A stretch of 64,000 nucleotides of DNA from Camillea tinctor (lineage: Eukaryota > Ascomycota > Sordariomycetes > Xylariales > Xylariaceae), in NCBI GenBank assembly GCA_022578605.1, contig MU394053.1:683960-747959 (forward strand). Reading direction: 5' to 3'. The first letter of the stretch is position 1. Each line of letters starts with the position of its first letter. The position numbers and the translations under genes were made by a program. Under the pieces are notes generated by a model. That model was not told the DNA's origin. It saw nothing but the letters and a program-made list of their open reading frames with translations, and did not search any database. Positions 1 to 11,980 of this stretch are shown here, in pieces.

Positions 1-1050
1 TGCGGTCTCGAGCGCGGTCGCGAACGCGTACTCCTCGGTGAGCAGGGAGTCGTTGCGTGCGCGGTCGCAGAGCATGCGCAGCGCGGCCTCGAGGGCGCCC
101 GTGCTCCCGATGGTCAGCGAGCACCGCCAGTCCGCGTAGGGCGGGTTGTACACGAGCTCGGTGTGCTCGGTCACCCAGCGCAATAGCTGCGCGGCGCCGA
201 TGCTCTGGCCGTAGTTGAGCGCTATCGAGAGGTCGAATATGGCGCCGCGTTCTGATACGTCGTATTTGCCGACGCTGATCTCTTCGTTTTCCAGAATCTC
301 TTCTACGGCGGGATTCCGGTTGAAGTGAGGCGGCTTAGGTACCTTCATGCTGAGCTCTTCGATGGGGAAGTTCTCCGGGGACGGGATGCCGCCGCCAAGG
401 GAGATCATGCCGGGCTTCTTTAGGTGGCGAGCCGCCTGCTTGAGCATGCATGGTTGACGGGATGCGGATTCCTCACTGAAGAGGTCTAGGATCATACTTA
501 ACATAAACCCCTATTTACGACGGACGATAACATAGATAGGGGAATGGCCCGGATCGTTACCGGGCACCATCCTATTTGCAGAGAAGATAAAGAAACAGGA
601 AGCAAAACTTACGGTCCCATTTCCGAGCCTTTGGTTTACTCAAATTTGCCTATTTCGTGTCAATCCCGAGTCAGCACCAGATTACCAAGTTTATCAGCCA
701 GCTTCCATCTCCACTTCAATCCATTTGAATAAACAACTACCCCCAACCGCCCTCCCCTTAAACTCCCCCTTTCAAAAGAAAAATCCACTCCCAGAAGAAA
801 AAAAAACTAGAAGAGGAAAAGGGAAAATAAAGGAACTCACGGGTGACTTAAACATATCGCTATCCGAGTACGACGCCGTGGGCGCAACCAGCTTGCCCTC
901 CTTCTCGCGGCGGGCTCGTATGGCCTGCAGGGTCAGGGGCTCCGACCCCCCGGCCTTGGTGGTGCCGGTGACGGCAGCATCCTTAGCAACTACGCCGATG
1001 GTGCCTAGGTTGGAAGGGGGTGCGTCTGGGGAGGCAGAAGGGGGTGACAT
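1..1050 (-). CDS. ARO8: Aromatic/2-aminoadipate aminotransferase (Aro8 type), 5' part, runs off left edge
   Basis: PLP-dependent class I aminotransferase of the fungal Aro8 family, which transaminates aromatic amino acids and 2-aminoadipate (lysine route). Exons read on the minus strand: 1050-841 (70 codons, ending MFKSP), a 37-nt microexon 649-613 (ANLSKPKARKWD), then 485 to beyond position 1. All junctions are GT-AG and in phase, and the microexon restores the family block KPKAR-WDH before LFSEES. Downstream blocks include KKPGMISLGGGIPSPENFPIEEL and the Y-x-P-P-Y-x-DWRCSLTIGSTGALE cofactor-domain region. About 244 residues are visible; the PLP lysine and C-terminus lie outside the window. 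The N-terminal 60 residues are low in conservation and I cannot say whether they target an organelle. The family assignment is firm; which of several Aro8 paralogues this is remains open. Confidence 0.9.
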
Positions 1051-3741
1051 GTTTACTAGAGGAAGGGGAGGTGTGTAGTAAGCAGTGGTGTGGTGGTGTA
1101 TGTAGGTAGGAAGGGATGGTAAGAAGAAAGGGGAGGGGGGGAAGGGTGAGTCAGTGGTGGTTGGTAGTAGTGATAAGAAGACTCAGCCGGAGGTAGGTAT
1201 ATTCGGTGGTGATAGAGGTAGAGGATGACAACGGGGTAAGAATACTGGCAAGTAAGTATAATAATATAATAAGTCCAAAGGCTACCCAAGTGACTCAGAG
1301 GGGGGAGGAGAGTAACAAGACCGGCAACGATGACGGATCAAGTATCAACAAGGCTCCGACGATATTAATAATAATAATAACAATAATCAAGTAGTATGTA
1401 TCAATACCGATAACCGGGGGATACGCAAGACGTTTAGTTATGCAAAGGAGGAAGAGGTGGCTGCAACAACTTATAAGTTGAGAAGCTCGTAGTATGGTTA
1501 CTAGTTATCCTTTTTTATACACCGACCCGATCCGATCCGACTTTTTGTGGTTTTTCTAAGGCGGAGGGAACAAAAAGGCGGTAGAAAGTTGTTAATGAGT
1601 ACGAGCTCGGTGGCGGCCCGAATAATAAGGAGCAGTGAAATAATAGTACGTACTTATCTACTAATAGTAATGAGTAGGAATAGGCAATTAAGTCAAGAGC
1701 TTTGTTGTCATTTCTTTTTTGGTCAAAGAAGAGGCGGAAAGGGGACTAGTTGGCTACGATGGTTTGGTTGGGTTTCCCTACGTATGACACACATTCACTC
1801 TACTTTCTCTCTCCTCTTACATGCACACCTCTCTCCACTCATTTCCGCATTTCCGTTTTCTTCTCTCTGTTTTATTTCTTCTATAGCGAGCTATACGTTT
1901 GGAAAATAAAAATTCATAAAGATATTTTTATCTAATAAGTTGGAGTATAGAGAGATAGCATGAAGATAAAACCGGGGTTGTGATGTTGTGTATTGGTGCT
2001 CTGGTTCCTGGGTGGATATTTCTTGACATAGTTGTATGTATATATGTACGCTACATATGTACAATGATACGCCACCGTGTAAAAAGTTCAAAGCTTACTT
2101 GCTGTGTCATATGAGTTGGTGTGGGTGGTGGGTAGTGGTTGTTGTTGTTTGAATGGAAGAAAGACAATAGAAGAAAAAGGAAAAAAAAGCGGGAGTTGGG
2201 GTTGAACCGTTGTCCTATCAATCATTTCCCCACATTCTTCACCGGCTTAGGAGTAGAGGCAACTCGGTAGAGGAATGTAAGTTCATTATAAGTGGCAATT
2301 TACATAAAGTGTGGCTTATTGTCAGGTTCACACACATACTCGGGTGTAAGTCGTTACATACGTAAGATGCACCAAACATGTACAACATGTACAACCAGAC
2401 TGAACCTACCAATTGAAAGCAAGAAACTTAAGATAAAAAACAAAATAGGTAATTCGATAGAAAGATTAGATAGCTAGATCATAGATAACCGGCTTTAACA
2501 CGTCCAAGCCGATAGAACCAAGCCTACATACATTACTAAGTAGCAGTCTACCCCAACCGGAAGATGTTACTCATAAGTCCAATCCAATTCTGCGATAACG
2601 GCCCTCCCCCTTTCTCCCTGCGGCTCTCCGATAATAAGCGGGCGCGGGGCGCGGGGCGGGCATTCATCAGAACGGGGGACAAGAACAGAACAAACCAAAC
2701 ACGGGGGGAGAAGGACGAGAAAGGGGGGGTGTGAACTTATCACCGACTTAAAGCAAGCCAACAATCCTATACTATACTATACTAAAGCGAACCTAGAACT
2801 ATAAGAGCTAAACCCTAAATTTCCAAAAAGAACTAACCTAGAGAAAGGGAGTTACTCAATTTCCATCTCGTAACTTATCAGTAATAGATTAAACGGAGAT
2901 CCCAGAATCCGGGGAAAGACAAAGGGCGCGCGTGACTCGAGAATTGAAAAAAAAGTATCTAGTCAGCAAAAGGCATTTTACCTCCTGACTTTCAACTCAG
3001 AAGCGCAGTCCTATCTTGCGAGAGCCTAAGATCATTGGTCAATGGCCCCCTCATAACCCTTCCCCAGCCCTTGATCCCCGAAAGACGATGACGGAAGAAG
3101 CGTGACTAATTAGCAATTGGGCGAAACTTGTAAAGAGAGGGCGGCGGGACTAAAGGGCGCATGTCGACATCCTCGCATATGTATGCGTGTGGGGAGGGCA
3201 TGACAAGATAGCAGGTAAGAAAGGTCAACCAAGCATATAGGAAAGTATCGATGTAGTTGACCGATATAGGCCAGGCTATTATTATTGATGACTAGAATTG
3301 AGTTTGCGCCCAACATATGTAGCCTATGTATGATCTAATCCTTGATTCTATATGTAAACTGTATGTAATGCTCTGAGATTTGCAAGTGTTAGGTATAGAC
3401 AAGTAACAAACAGCGATGCCTCCCGTCTCCTCCTCCCACTTCCTTTCACCACCCCCCATTACTCTCCCCTTAAACTCGATAACCTATCTCCTTTCTCATT
3501 AATCGGCCCTCTAGATCTCATGCAACATCATCATATCATCCTGTATAACCATGGATGACCAATGCTCAAAGTGCCATTCCGGTATCCCGACCCCGGATTC
3601 CTTATAACCCACCAAAAAAAATTAAATGCAATGGTATTTGTTCTTTTCGAATGAACCGTGATAGTCTAAAGGTTAAAAATAAAACGCCGTTCGTGATGCA
3701 TTCCAATAATCGTATGTACGTCGTGGTTCCTTGTCGTTTGC
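1051..3741. other. Intergenic, no gene supported
   Basis: The stretch contains purine/pyrimidine runs, AAT-type trinucleotide repeats near 1365-1385 and scattered short open frames without domain-like content. It should contain the promoter and 5' leader of the aminotransferase at its left end and the 3' flank of the Crh gene at its right end. I see no splice-consistent coding exon. Confidence 0.6.
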
Positions 3742-5239
3742 TTACAACATTATATACAGTGTCGAGACCACCAAGGAGATTGCAACAACGGCATTAAACT
3801 GGAACTGAGTTGACAGCCCGGAAGCACCGCTATCCGGGGCCTCGGGTGTAGACGAAGAAGTAGCGGTGGGGACGATAGGGAATCCGTCCGAGTTCAGCGT
3901 CTTGGACGCGGTAGCGAATCCCGTCGGCACCGTCATCGTCGTCATGACTCCCTTGCTATTGTAAGTCGTGAGCGTCTCAAGCGAAGAATCTCCAGATGCC
4001 TGCGATTGCTGCGACTGCGTAGAGTACGCTGAGGGAAGGTCCTAATAAACCGGTCAGCTTGTTATGTCCTGAAGGTGAGAAGATGTCTAGGCAGCCCCCC
4101 ATTCACGACCGCGGCAGAAACGGGCAAGTGAGGCCACCCAGATATATAGGACATAAACATACGTACAGTTGCCGAACTCGACGGCACTATTTTGCCCTCC
4201 GACGTCATGACCCAGCCTGACGGTAGACTGGATGATGCCGTTTGCGTGGTACCGCCGATGCCTCCAGCTGGTACGTTGGCGGTCGCCGTCGATGCCGAAG
4301 CGGTAGCAACAGCGGTCGTGGTCAGACCACCAGCGCCATTCAAATTGCCGTTGATCGTGCCATCCTCAGCCTCGATCGATTGCCAGTCACCCGAGGTATC
4401 ACCATACTTATAGGCGCTTCCGGTGCTATAGTCGGTGATCTTCACACTCTGCACGGTCATGCTGAACGGGCCCTGGCTGTAGTCGGTCGGTCCGCGCGCC
4501 CACTCGATCGTACCCGCAGCATTGCTTGAATCTCCACCGGCCCAGATGCCAAACTTCACTCTCATTGGCGTCTGAGGGTACTGGCCTGATTCGGCATCGC
4601 CGTAGTTCAACGTCCGCACGACCGTCTCACCCACAGTCCAGACAATCCTCTCGCTGGTCCAATCCACTATGTACGTGATGAATTCGCTCTGGCTGTTCGG
4701 CGCGGGATTAAATTGACCGCGGTTGTAAGAGGACGTGATGCCTTTGCCGAAGTAGTTAGTCTGCACCTCAGGTTCGTCGGCACCAAGCCATTCGTTGTCG
4801 ATCTCATCGAGGCAGTCGGACTGTAGCACGAGCGTGGACACTATACCAGCGCCCGGCGCAGCCTTCAGGGATATCTCGACCCGGCCAAACATGATGTAGA
4901 AGACGGAGGCAAGCTGGGGAGAGTCACCGCTCTTCGCCACGGTAAAAGTCACACCGTCGGAGCCATACGTCGGTGTACCACCTGATGCTGTGAAAGAGTT
5001 GACCTCACCCTTGGTGAAGTCGACGTCTATAGTCATGCCAAGGGCAGTATCTGAAGGGCAAGCTACTAGGGTGTTAGACTCGTGGGACCCCTTACTTTAG
5101 TTTGTTAGGTAGTTTAAGACGACTTACAGGAAGATGTTAAAGGGTTACAGGACGTGTACGTCTGAGCCACGACTTGCTGTGATAGCAACGCGGCCGTTGC
5201 TGCCGCCGCAGCAGAGAACGGTCTCCTTGAGAATAGCAT
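3742..5239 (-). CDS. GPI-anchored GH16 cell-wall transglycosylase (Crh/Utr2/Crf1 family)
   Basis: Extracellular enzyme expected to cross-link chitin to beta-glucan in the cell wall. Exons: 5239-5128, 5062-4167, 4041-3742 (435 aa). Residues 1-25 form a signal peptide with an alanine-rich core. After the exon 1/2 junction comes a Cys-rich start (CNPLTSSSCPSDTALG), then the GH16 domain with the catalytic motif DEIDNEWLG at about residues 123-131 (E-x-D-x-E nucleophile and acid/base). A Ser/Thr/Ala-rich stalk follows, and the protein ends in a hydrophobic tail after SGASG, as in GPI-attachment signals. Length and architecture are normal for Crh proteins. The acceptor at 5063 was chosen over a nearer AG at 5054 because only it keeps the phase and restores the conserved SCP. 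The first base of the ATG is certain from the signal peptide; UTR extents are not visible. Confidence 0.92.
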
Positions 5240-6807
5240 CGCGAATGAAATGTGTGCGTGTGTGTGCGTGTGTACGTATATATGTATAAATGATATATAT
5301 ATACGGCTGCAGGAAGAATATACAAGAAGAACAGGGGTAAGGGAAAAGCAAGACAAGAATAGGATATATATGGCTGACGGTGTCGGTCACTCAACTTGAC
5401 TCGACTTGACTTGGCTTGAGTTGACACAAGCCAATACTCAGCCGGATGTCCAGACTGTCTTTAAGCCCGATTATTCGGTGTGACGATCCGCTTAAGAGAG
5501 ATTATACAACGGTATTGTCCGATGGGGTAAGGTGTATGTGGGCAGCTGCAGGAAGCATGCAGAAAGCAATATGTATACTCTTTGTTCGCTTCAGGAAATA
5601 ATTTGTGTTCTGCTCTGCTCAATAAGGGGGGAGGATGGAAGCAAAGAGAATGAGAATAAAATAAATCTACATAAGAGAGAAAACGGAAATAAGAAAAAAG
5701 CAAGAAAAAATAATAATAAATGAGATCAAGTCCAACCTCCTCTATTCACACCTGACTAGGCATCGTCGTCATCGGCTACCCATCTCCCCATGCTATATCT
5801 TGGAACGGGTAGAACGGGAGGTTAGCCTTGTCCGGGACCACGAATGGTAAGCGGGACGACAAGGGTAGTAATTGGGCATTTGTTAATTTCTCTACACTAC
5901 ATGGTGCGTTGGCCTGGTAGTATTACTTCGTGTTGTGCAGCAGCAGTAGCAACAGCTTTTGAGGCGCATGTTTGTAAGAGAAAAGGAGAGGGAAGACAAG
6001 TGACGAGATTGGAGGGAACACAATAAAAAAAAATGATACGTCCCCCAAGTGATTTAGTTAGCGTCTTGTCCACTACGAAATTGTCCCTCGTTAGCGGACT
6101 CGAGCAACTAAGCAGGCAGAGTTTACCGCCGAGTCCCTAGTCCAGTCCCGCCAAGTCAAGCAAGGCTGGGTTTCGTATTTCCTTAAAGCGGTCTAGGTTA
6201 GATTTCTTTGTTGCTAGAAAACTGCCTATTACAGGCTTTTTTTTTTTTTTTTTTTTACCAGCCACCCAATTTATATCTACACTAGCACTAACACACTCTG
6301 ACATATGCCGGTGGCTGGTGTATGTCCAGGGTGCCAAGCCTGTTTTTTTAACCTCCTTTGTTTCTTTGCTTTTCTTTTTCTCCAGTATAATTGCACACTA
6401 AACTCGATCTGACCCACTGGGATCTCTGGGCAAGTTGCCTTATACCCGATCGTTCGTTTCGAGGTTCGAAATCCCTGATTCGACCCCTGAAATATCTTGT
6501 ACTATGGCATGCTAAGTTGTATTTCATGTGCACCACGACCGGATAGCTGCCTTAGAAACCCGGACAAGGTGACAGAAATGACATAAAGATGGTACAACCT
6601 ATTAACTTACTACTTACAATGCACCTACAGACCATATGGTCTTACATAGGTTATACCTCATCTTTGATCTAATATAAAAAGGGTACCTAATATATACAAA
6701 GCACGTCCCAAGAAGAAAGAAAAAAAAAAACCAAATATATACATTTACTACCGAAGCCCGGGGAATCTAGTCAACCCAACATTTCGCAACGCGGTTGACT
6801 GTAACCT
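5240..6807. other. Intergenic with low-complexity tracts
   Basis: Upstream of the Crh gene there is a TG/TA-rich run (about 5253-5305) and a CTTGACT-type short tandem (about 5393-5425). A 20-nt T homopolymer lies at 6237-6256. No coding exon or RNA gene is supported. Confidence 0.6.
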
Positions 6808-6816
6808 GCAAACCTT
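6808..6816. repeat. Target-site duplication, left copy
   Basis: GCAAACCTT lies directly outside the left terminal inverted repeat. It is identical to 8504-8512 directly outside the right one, as expected from a 9-bp staggered insertion. Confidence 0.8.
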
Positions 6817-6835
6817 GGGGGTCTTTATATTTCCC
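6817..6835 (+). repeat. Left terminal inverted repeat
   Basis: GGGGGTCTTTATATTTCCC. It matches the reverse complement of 8485-8503 at 18 of 19 positions (one mismatch, G versus T at position 4). Confidence 0.8.
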
Positions 6836-7359
6836 AGACAAGGGTGCCTTGCGCGCCCCATTAGAATTGTCACTAGCATACAAATTTAGGTTAAGATAGC
6901 AATTACTAGCAAGTTAACTACACAGTCTGCGTTTAAAGTAAATTTTTATTGCAATTTTTTATTTTTACGATAATTTTTAATGTTTGTTATTTTTTAAATT
7001 TTTTTTTAAATTTTTTTGTAATTTAGTTATTAAGTAAAGTAAACTTTATAGCTAAGGTTTAATTAGTTTTATTAAAATTATTAAAAAAAAAAAATTATTT
7101 TTATTATGATTTTTATACATTTATAACTATATTTATTACTATATTTATTACTACATTTACTTAGCATTATATACTGCATTTTTATATTAAAATATATTAT
7201 TTTATTTATTTTAATAGTATTTTATATACATATAAATATTTTAATACTTAAAATTATTAAGTTAATAGTTTGAAATTTTATTAAAGTTATTGTTGCTAAT
7301 AAATTTTAATTAATACACTTAAATTTAAACTAGTAATTAATATTTCTAATATTAATACT

Positions 7360-8110
7360 TTATTTTTAGTTGATTTTTAATAATATTAAAAGTATTAATA
7401 CTTTTAAAACTAATAAGTTGTTAAAGTTACTGCGTACATTACTATATAGCTTAAAAATTAAGTCTATTAAGGTGCTAATAATATATTTGGTATTAGTATT
7501 TTATTTTTAATTACTTTTTAATAATATTAAAAGTATTAATATTTTTAAAGCTAATAAGTTATTAAAGCTATTACGTATATTATTATATAACTTAAATTTA
7601 AGTTAAACGAAGTATTAAATACTATTTTTAGCATATATATAACGTTTATAATAGCCTTTATAGCATTACTAAATATATTAAAGCCTTTAAAGCTATTAAA
7701 AAAACTATTTAAAATCTTATTAAAAAATATAGTGCGTAATACATTTGGCATAAATACTGCATTTTTTACTAATTTTTAATAATTTTAAAAGTACTAATAT
7801 TGTTAAAGCTAAGCTAACTATATATATACTATACACTATATGCCATATATTATATACTATATACTATACAACCTAAAAGCTATAAAGTGTTAAATATTAT
7901 TTTTAACGCATATATAACGTTTATAGTAGCTTTTATAGCGTTAATAAATGTACTAAACTTTTTAAAGCTATTAAAAAAACCATTAATATAAAAGCATTTA
8001 ACTATATAGTATATAATATATTTAACATAAGTATTGCATTTTTAGTTAATTTTTAATAATACTAAAAATATTAATGCTATTAAAGTTAATTACTTATACA
8101 CTATACAATT
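7360..8110. repeat. Degenerate tandem repeat inside the AT-rich element
   Basis: Recurring blocks can be read by eye. AACGTTTATA with about 90 nt of shared flank occurs at 7641 and 7916 (offset 275). The CATAA-x5-TGCATTTTT block occurs at 7749 and 8026 (offset 277). The AAAAGTATTAATA block occurs at about 7388 and 7528 (offset 140) and again near 7789. The offsets fit a unit of roughly 138 bp and its double, diverged mainly by transitions. No function is suggested. Confidence 0.6.
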
Positions 8111-8484
8111 TAAAAGCTAAGTTAAAAAAAGTGCTTAATAATATATACAGTATCGGTACTACTTTTTTTACTATATTTACAGTGTATTTAAAAGTACTTA
8201 TGCCGTTAAAGCTATTAAAACTACTAAATTTAGTACGTATATAATGCTACCTATTTAATTTTTTATATTACAACTAACACAAAATAGGCCTTTACAAAAC
8301 TTTAATACTGCAAGTATTTAAAAAAATACGTATTTAAAAGTAAGGCTCGCTATTAAGATACAGGCCTTAAAGGAGTTTGTATAGTGAAGTGTTTTAAGCC
8401 CGGTAAGTGGACCCGTATCCATATATATAGATGTTACTAACACCTTTAGTAGGAAACACTAACATACCTAGATAGGTATAGAGG

Positions 8485-8503
8485 GGGAAATATAAAGACA
8501 CCC
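8485..8503 (-). repeat. Right terminal inverted repeat
   Basis: Reads GGGTGTCTTTATATTTCCC on the minus strand, pairing with 6817-6835. Confidence 0.8.
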
Positions 8504-8512
8504 GCAAACCTT
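8504..8512. repeat. Target-site duplication, right copy
   Basis: GCAAACCTT, identical to 6808-6816. Confidence 0.8.
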
Positions 8513-10038
8513 CTAACCCATGGCCCCCGCCGTATCACATGCATGTCAATATATACAAAATCGCTCTATAGCAACAAGCAAAACCAAAGCCCCCTTGGTC
8601 CTCACTTCTCATATCCATCGATGCACTTCCGCGCAAGACGTACACCATTCCAGCCCAATACTCCAAAAGAGAAGAAGAAAGACAAAGAAAGAGAGAGAAA
8701 TGCCAGTACAATACCCCCACCGTAGCTCCCCTCTGTTGCTTCCTTGGAGGTAATAATAAAACATGAACAAATCGCCGGGAGAGGAGGGGAGAGAGATCGC
8801 GGATTCCGTAGGTTATAAGCATAGGTGGTGATAGATGACGGTGGATGATAGCGGATGAAGTTATATATAAAAAAAAAAGGGGGGGGGGGGATCTTTTTCA
8901 TTAACCCCGTAACCCCTTTTCTTTAGATCGGTGACACCTCAACTCCCTCCCTAAGCCTCCTAACCGTTAAGTAACGTAACGTAACGCAATTCCGTGCTAC
9001 GCATCCCCGATAGACAGGAGGAAGAATCATGTATCAGAGACCCGCATACCCCCTTTATGAGAGCTTAGAGGCAGGAGCGTGATATACAGAAGCGAGAATT
9101 TTGCTGTTTCTATATATCTCCGTCGACTGTAAACAGAAAGAAAGCAAAACAACCCACCACGAGGAGTGGCGGGTGATGAATAGACGGGTATATATATATA
9201 TATATATACCAAGCGTGATATGCAAGCAGCATTTCAGAGGAGGGAGAGGGAGAGGAGAGAAGGAGGGAGAAACGCGGTTATTCGTGGTATATAGATATAT
9301 AGGTTTATCTTGTTCAAAACCGGATGTGAGATCAGATACGATGACTATTTAGGTAAGATACGGCATCCGTGGGATGGTAAAAAGCCGTGACCAAGGCTGT
9401 CTACCAGTCTCTCCGTCCGGGGTTATAGTAAGGGGAGGGAAGGCGGTCTCAGGGAACCTCCCCTCCATCTTAAGTACGTAAGCCAAGGTATGTATCAAAG
9501 GCATAGAACGCATCCTCCGTGGTGACATCCGGTCTTGTTCCCTCTCCCCTGATGGTAATCCGGTAACAGAAGTCCTAGGTCCCCCGGTTTGGGGAGTTCT
9601 AAAAGCATAACGACGACAGAAGCAATTCCGGGCAGATAGATAAGCAACGGTTGGTTTCCCCTTTCTGTCACCTCTTGTCCGGAAAGAATGGAATAGAAAG
9701 CAAATGGAAGTTTTATAAGCGGAACGGTCCCTTGGGTTTGGTCCGGTGGATAAACGGTCCTCTCGGATATCGCATGTGGCAAGTCATCTCTCTATCTGTG
9801 TGTGTATCCGGCTTTCATCATGGAATAACACGGGAAGTAATAACGGAGGGCTGAGCTTTCTGAAGCTTGTGTGTGTCTTTAGAGGGGAGAAGGGGTGAGT
9901 GGTTTGGTAATGCTACACTAGTGAGCAGCGGGCGGGCGAACGTCGAAAAATCAGCGTGACGCGCCCCATTCTATTAACGTTGAGCCGGGTATAATAGTGA
10001 TGATGTGGAAATCCTCATTAGGTGGACAATAACCTGGC
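8513..10038. other. Intergenic; contains a (TA)10 microsatellite
   Basis: Low-complexity stretch with a G-run after an A-run (about 8870-8890), a (TA)10 array at 9189-9208 and GGAGA repeats near 9240-9265. No coding exon is supported. Confidence 0.6.
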
Positions 10039-10959
10039 TTAATCATCCACCCCATCCGCGGGCCAGTGGATGGCTTCCGGGGTGGTGTGGTAGTGGTACT
10101 CCGGGAAGAATAACCGGGTGTCCGAGTCCCAGCTATGCGGGAGGCTCTCCAGGGCATTAGAATCCAGCGATATGTCCGATGACCTGTTACTCTGGGGACG
10201 CACGATGGCGCCTTGCTCCGTGTCGTACATGTACGCTAGCAGTGACGGTGGTCTAGTGACGACGTCGTTTTCCTGGGGCCCGGGGCGTGTCCTGAAGTCC
10301 GATATCCTTGACAACGTGCGATGACGATGATGGACATACGTTGCCTGGGCCAGCCGGCCGATGGAAGATAGCCGTCTGAGGGGGTGTTGCCGAGTTGCCA
10401 GGTCTTCTCTCTCGAGATAGTGGTCCAGGAGCATGGTCATCAGGCTAGTGAACATCGCAAGTAGGGGTGCACGGTCATAAAAGAAGGCCGTGGGTAGGTC
10501 TGTCTGGTAGAACAACACGCCTACCGGAGTCACGGCTATTACGAAAGCCAATAGAGCATATCTATAGATGTCTCATAAGCCTTATTCTTCTTCTTCTTCT
10601 ACATTTTATACCTCTCCCCTAAGATAACAGGACAGAAGTAGAGAGGTGGGTAACAACCTACCGTTTGATGACCTCCCAGTGGAGGTAGCTGTGGGCGAAG
10701 AATGATGCCGTGAATATACCAAGCGTCCTTGAATAGGTCAATTGGGCTTTTTTTTAAAAGTTGTTCACCGCAAAGGGGGCGACATTTGCAGCAATATAAA
10801 AATAGAAAGGGCAAAGCATTCTCACAAGTAGTGGTAGAAAGTGTCTTTGTGCTTAAAGCTTGGGTAGACAATCGAGGTGCCTACCATGAACCCCATGGCG
10901 ATGACCGCAACCGGGCTCTCCATTCGGGCGATGGGGGGAAGGTCGGAGAACAGAGACAT
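10039..10959 (-). CDS. Unrecognised small multi-TM membrane protein
   Basis: I do not recognise the family. Three exons join in phase: 10959-10826, 10727-10662, 10561-10039, giving 240 aa from the ATG that reads MSLFSDLPP. Donors GTGAGA and GTAGGT and acceptors TTCAAG and TATAG are all reasonable. Hydrophobic segments lie at about residues 14-32 (SPVAVIAMGFMVGTSIVY), 45-58 (LGIFTASFFAHSYL), 69-83 (ALLAFVIAVTPVGVLF) and 94-110 (APLLAMFTSLMTMLL). A polar, Arg/Ser-rich soluble tail of about 125 residues follows. The hydrophobic segments run continuously across both splice junctions, which supports the model. No catalytic motif is evident. Alternative starts upstream lack an ATG in this frame. 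Confidence 0.6.
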
Positions 10960-11980
10960 CTGAGAAGAAGATCTCACGATGACGAATGACCCGGAGGTGG
11001 GCCAAAGGTAGAACAAAAGAGAAAAAAGAGGAAATGATCGTAAGGTGACGGTGATGAGACGATGGGGAGAGGATGGATTGTTTTTTCGATTTTCAAGTCA
11101 CAGAACGGCTCAGGCAAAAATTTTATAGGGGCCTCCCTGAAACCCAAAGGTCACGGTCGATGGCGAAAAGTAAGTAGGACTCAACCGGCAACCCACTTTC
11201 TCCCTCCCTCTCTCCTCCATTTGCCTACATTTCTCATTTTGCCTTGCAGGCTTTCCCCGTGGGCACATTACCAAGTCTCGATCTGTCTGGGGTGTTGCAC
11301 GTCCCGCCGGACTGTGTAAGGAAGCTTAGCTGACATGCAGGAGAGGCAGACTTATTCGATGCGTGTTGCTGCCCAATGTCATGATTCCCTTCCAGAGTGT
11401 GACGGTAAATGGACGACTGGGAGGTCTATGTTGATATAAAACATGCATGGTATATCTCTGGTATGGTTGCCTTTTTTACACTTCTCCTAGGCAGCGAACA
11501 GCCTCGTGTTCCCTATTGGCTCGTAGTTGTATGCAAGTCAGCCTCGCAAGATGCCTACCGAGACGTTGAGGTTGTGCTCCCCCCCGCTGCGCCCCTTGGT
11601 GCCTAATCATGTCCTTCGGGCATTGTCTATGTCCTCGGTGGGCGTACCAACGCGGGAAACATGTGAATTTCAATTTCCAGTGATTCACCGAATCAGCCTG
11701 GGCGTGGACAGAAATAGCTACACCCAAACTCTCACGAGAGGAGAGGTCTCAGCCTGACTCGGGCAAGGTTATACCGAAATTGGATTTCACCAGGTAACTG
11801 TGAAAATCATCCCAGTAATTATTCATGTCTAGGATATTGACAGGAAGTCATTATAAGGACCTAGAGATGCTCTACCCAAAATGGTTCACTGGGCTACTGG
11901 ATGTAGACCCCCTTTTTCTTTTAAGCCCTTAACGTTCGTGTAGATGAATTCAGTACCATTCTCTGTTAATATCTCCGCCG
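10960..11980. other. Region between two divergent membrane-protein genes
   Basis: This should hold both promoters. Several short open frames occur on both strands (for example 11409-11606 plus), but none shows a domain, biased composition or splice-consistent extension that I can support. Confidence 0.5.

Larger units (their letters stand above)
6817..8503. mobile_element. Degenerate TIR DNA transposon, AT-saturated (RIP-like), Mutator-like by TSD length
   Basis: The element is bounded by 19-bp terminal inverted repeats (6817-6835 and 8485-8503, 18 of 19 positions matching when inverted) and flanked by a perfect 9-bp duplication. The interior from about 6890 to 8340 is extremely AT-rich, dominated by TTTAA, TATTA and AAAGCTATTAAA-like strings, with almost no CG. 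That pattern is typical of RIP in Pezizomycotina. No transposase frame survives; the only open frame of note (7551-7751, minus) is AT-driven low complexity. A 9-bp duplication fits Mutator-like elements better than hAT (8 bp) or Tc1/mariner (TA), but without a transposase the superfamily is inference. The core contains a degenerate tandem repeat, listed separately. At about 1.69 kb it may be non-autonomous. Confidence 0.8.

Noticed and set aside
6385..6490. tRNA-like string with GGTTCGAAATCC
   Set aside because: Neither strand gives a 7-bp acceptor stem or a proper D and anticodon arm around the T-loop-like string. No tRNA gene is supported anywhere in the window.
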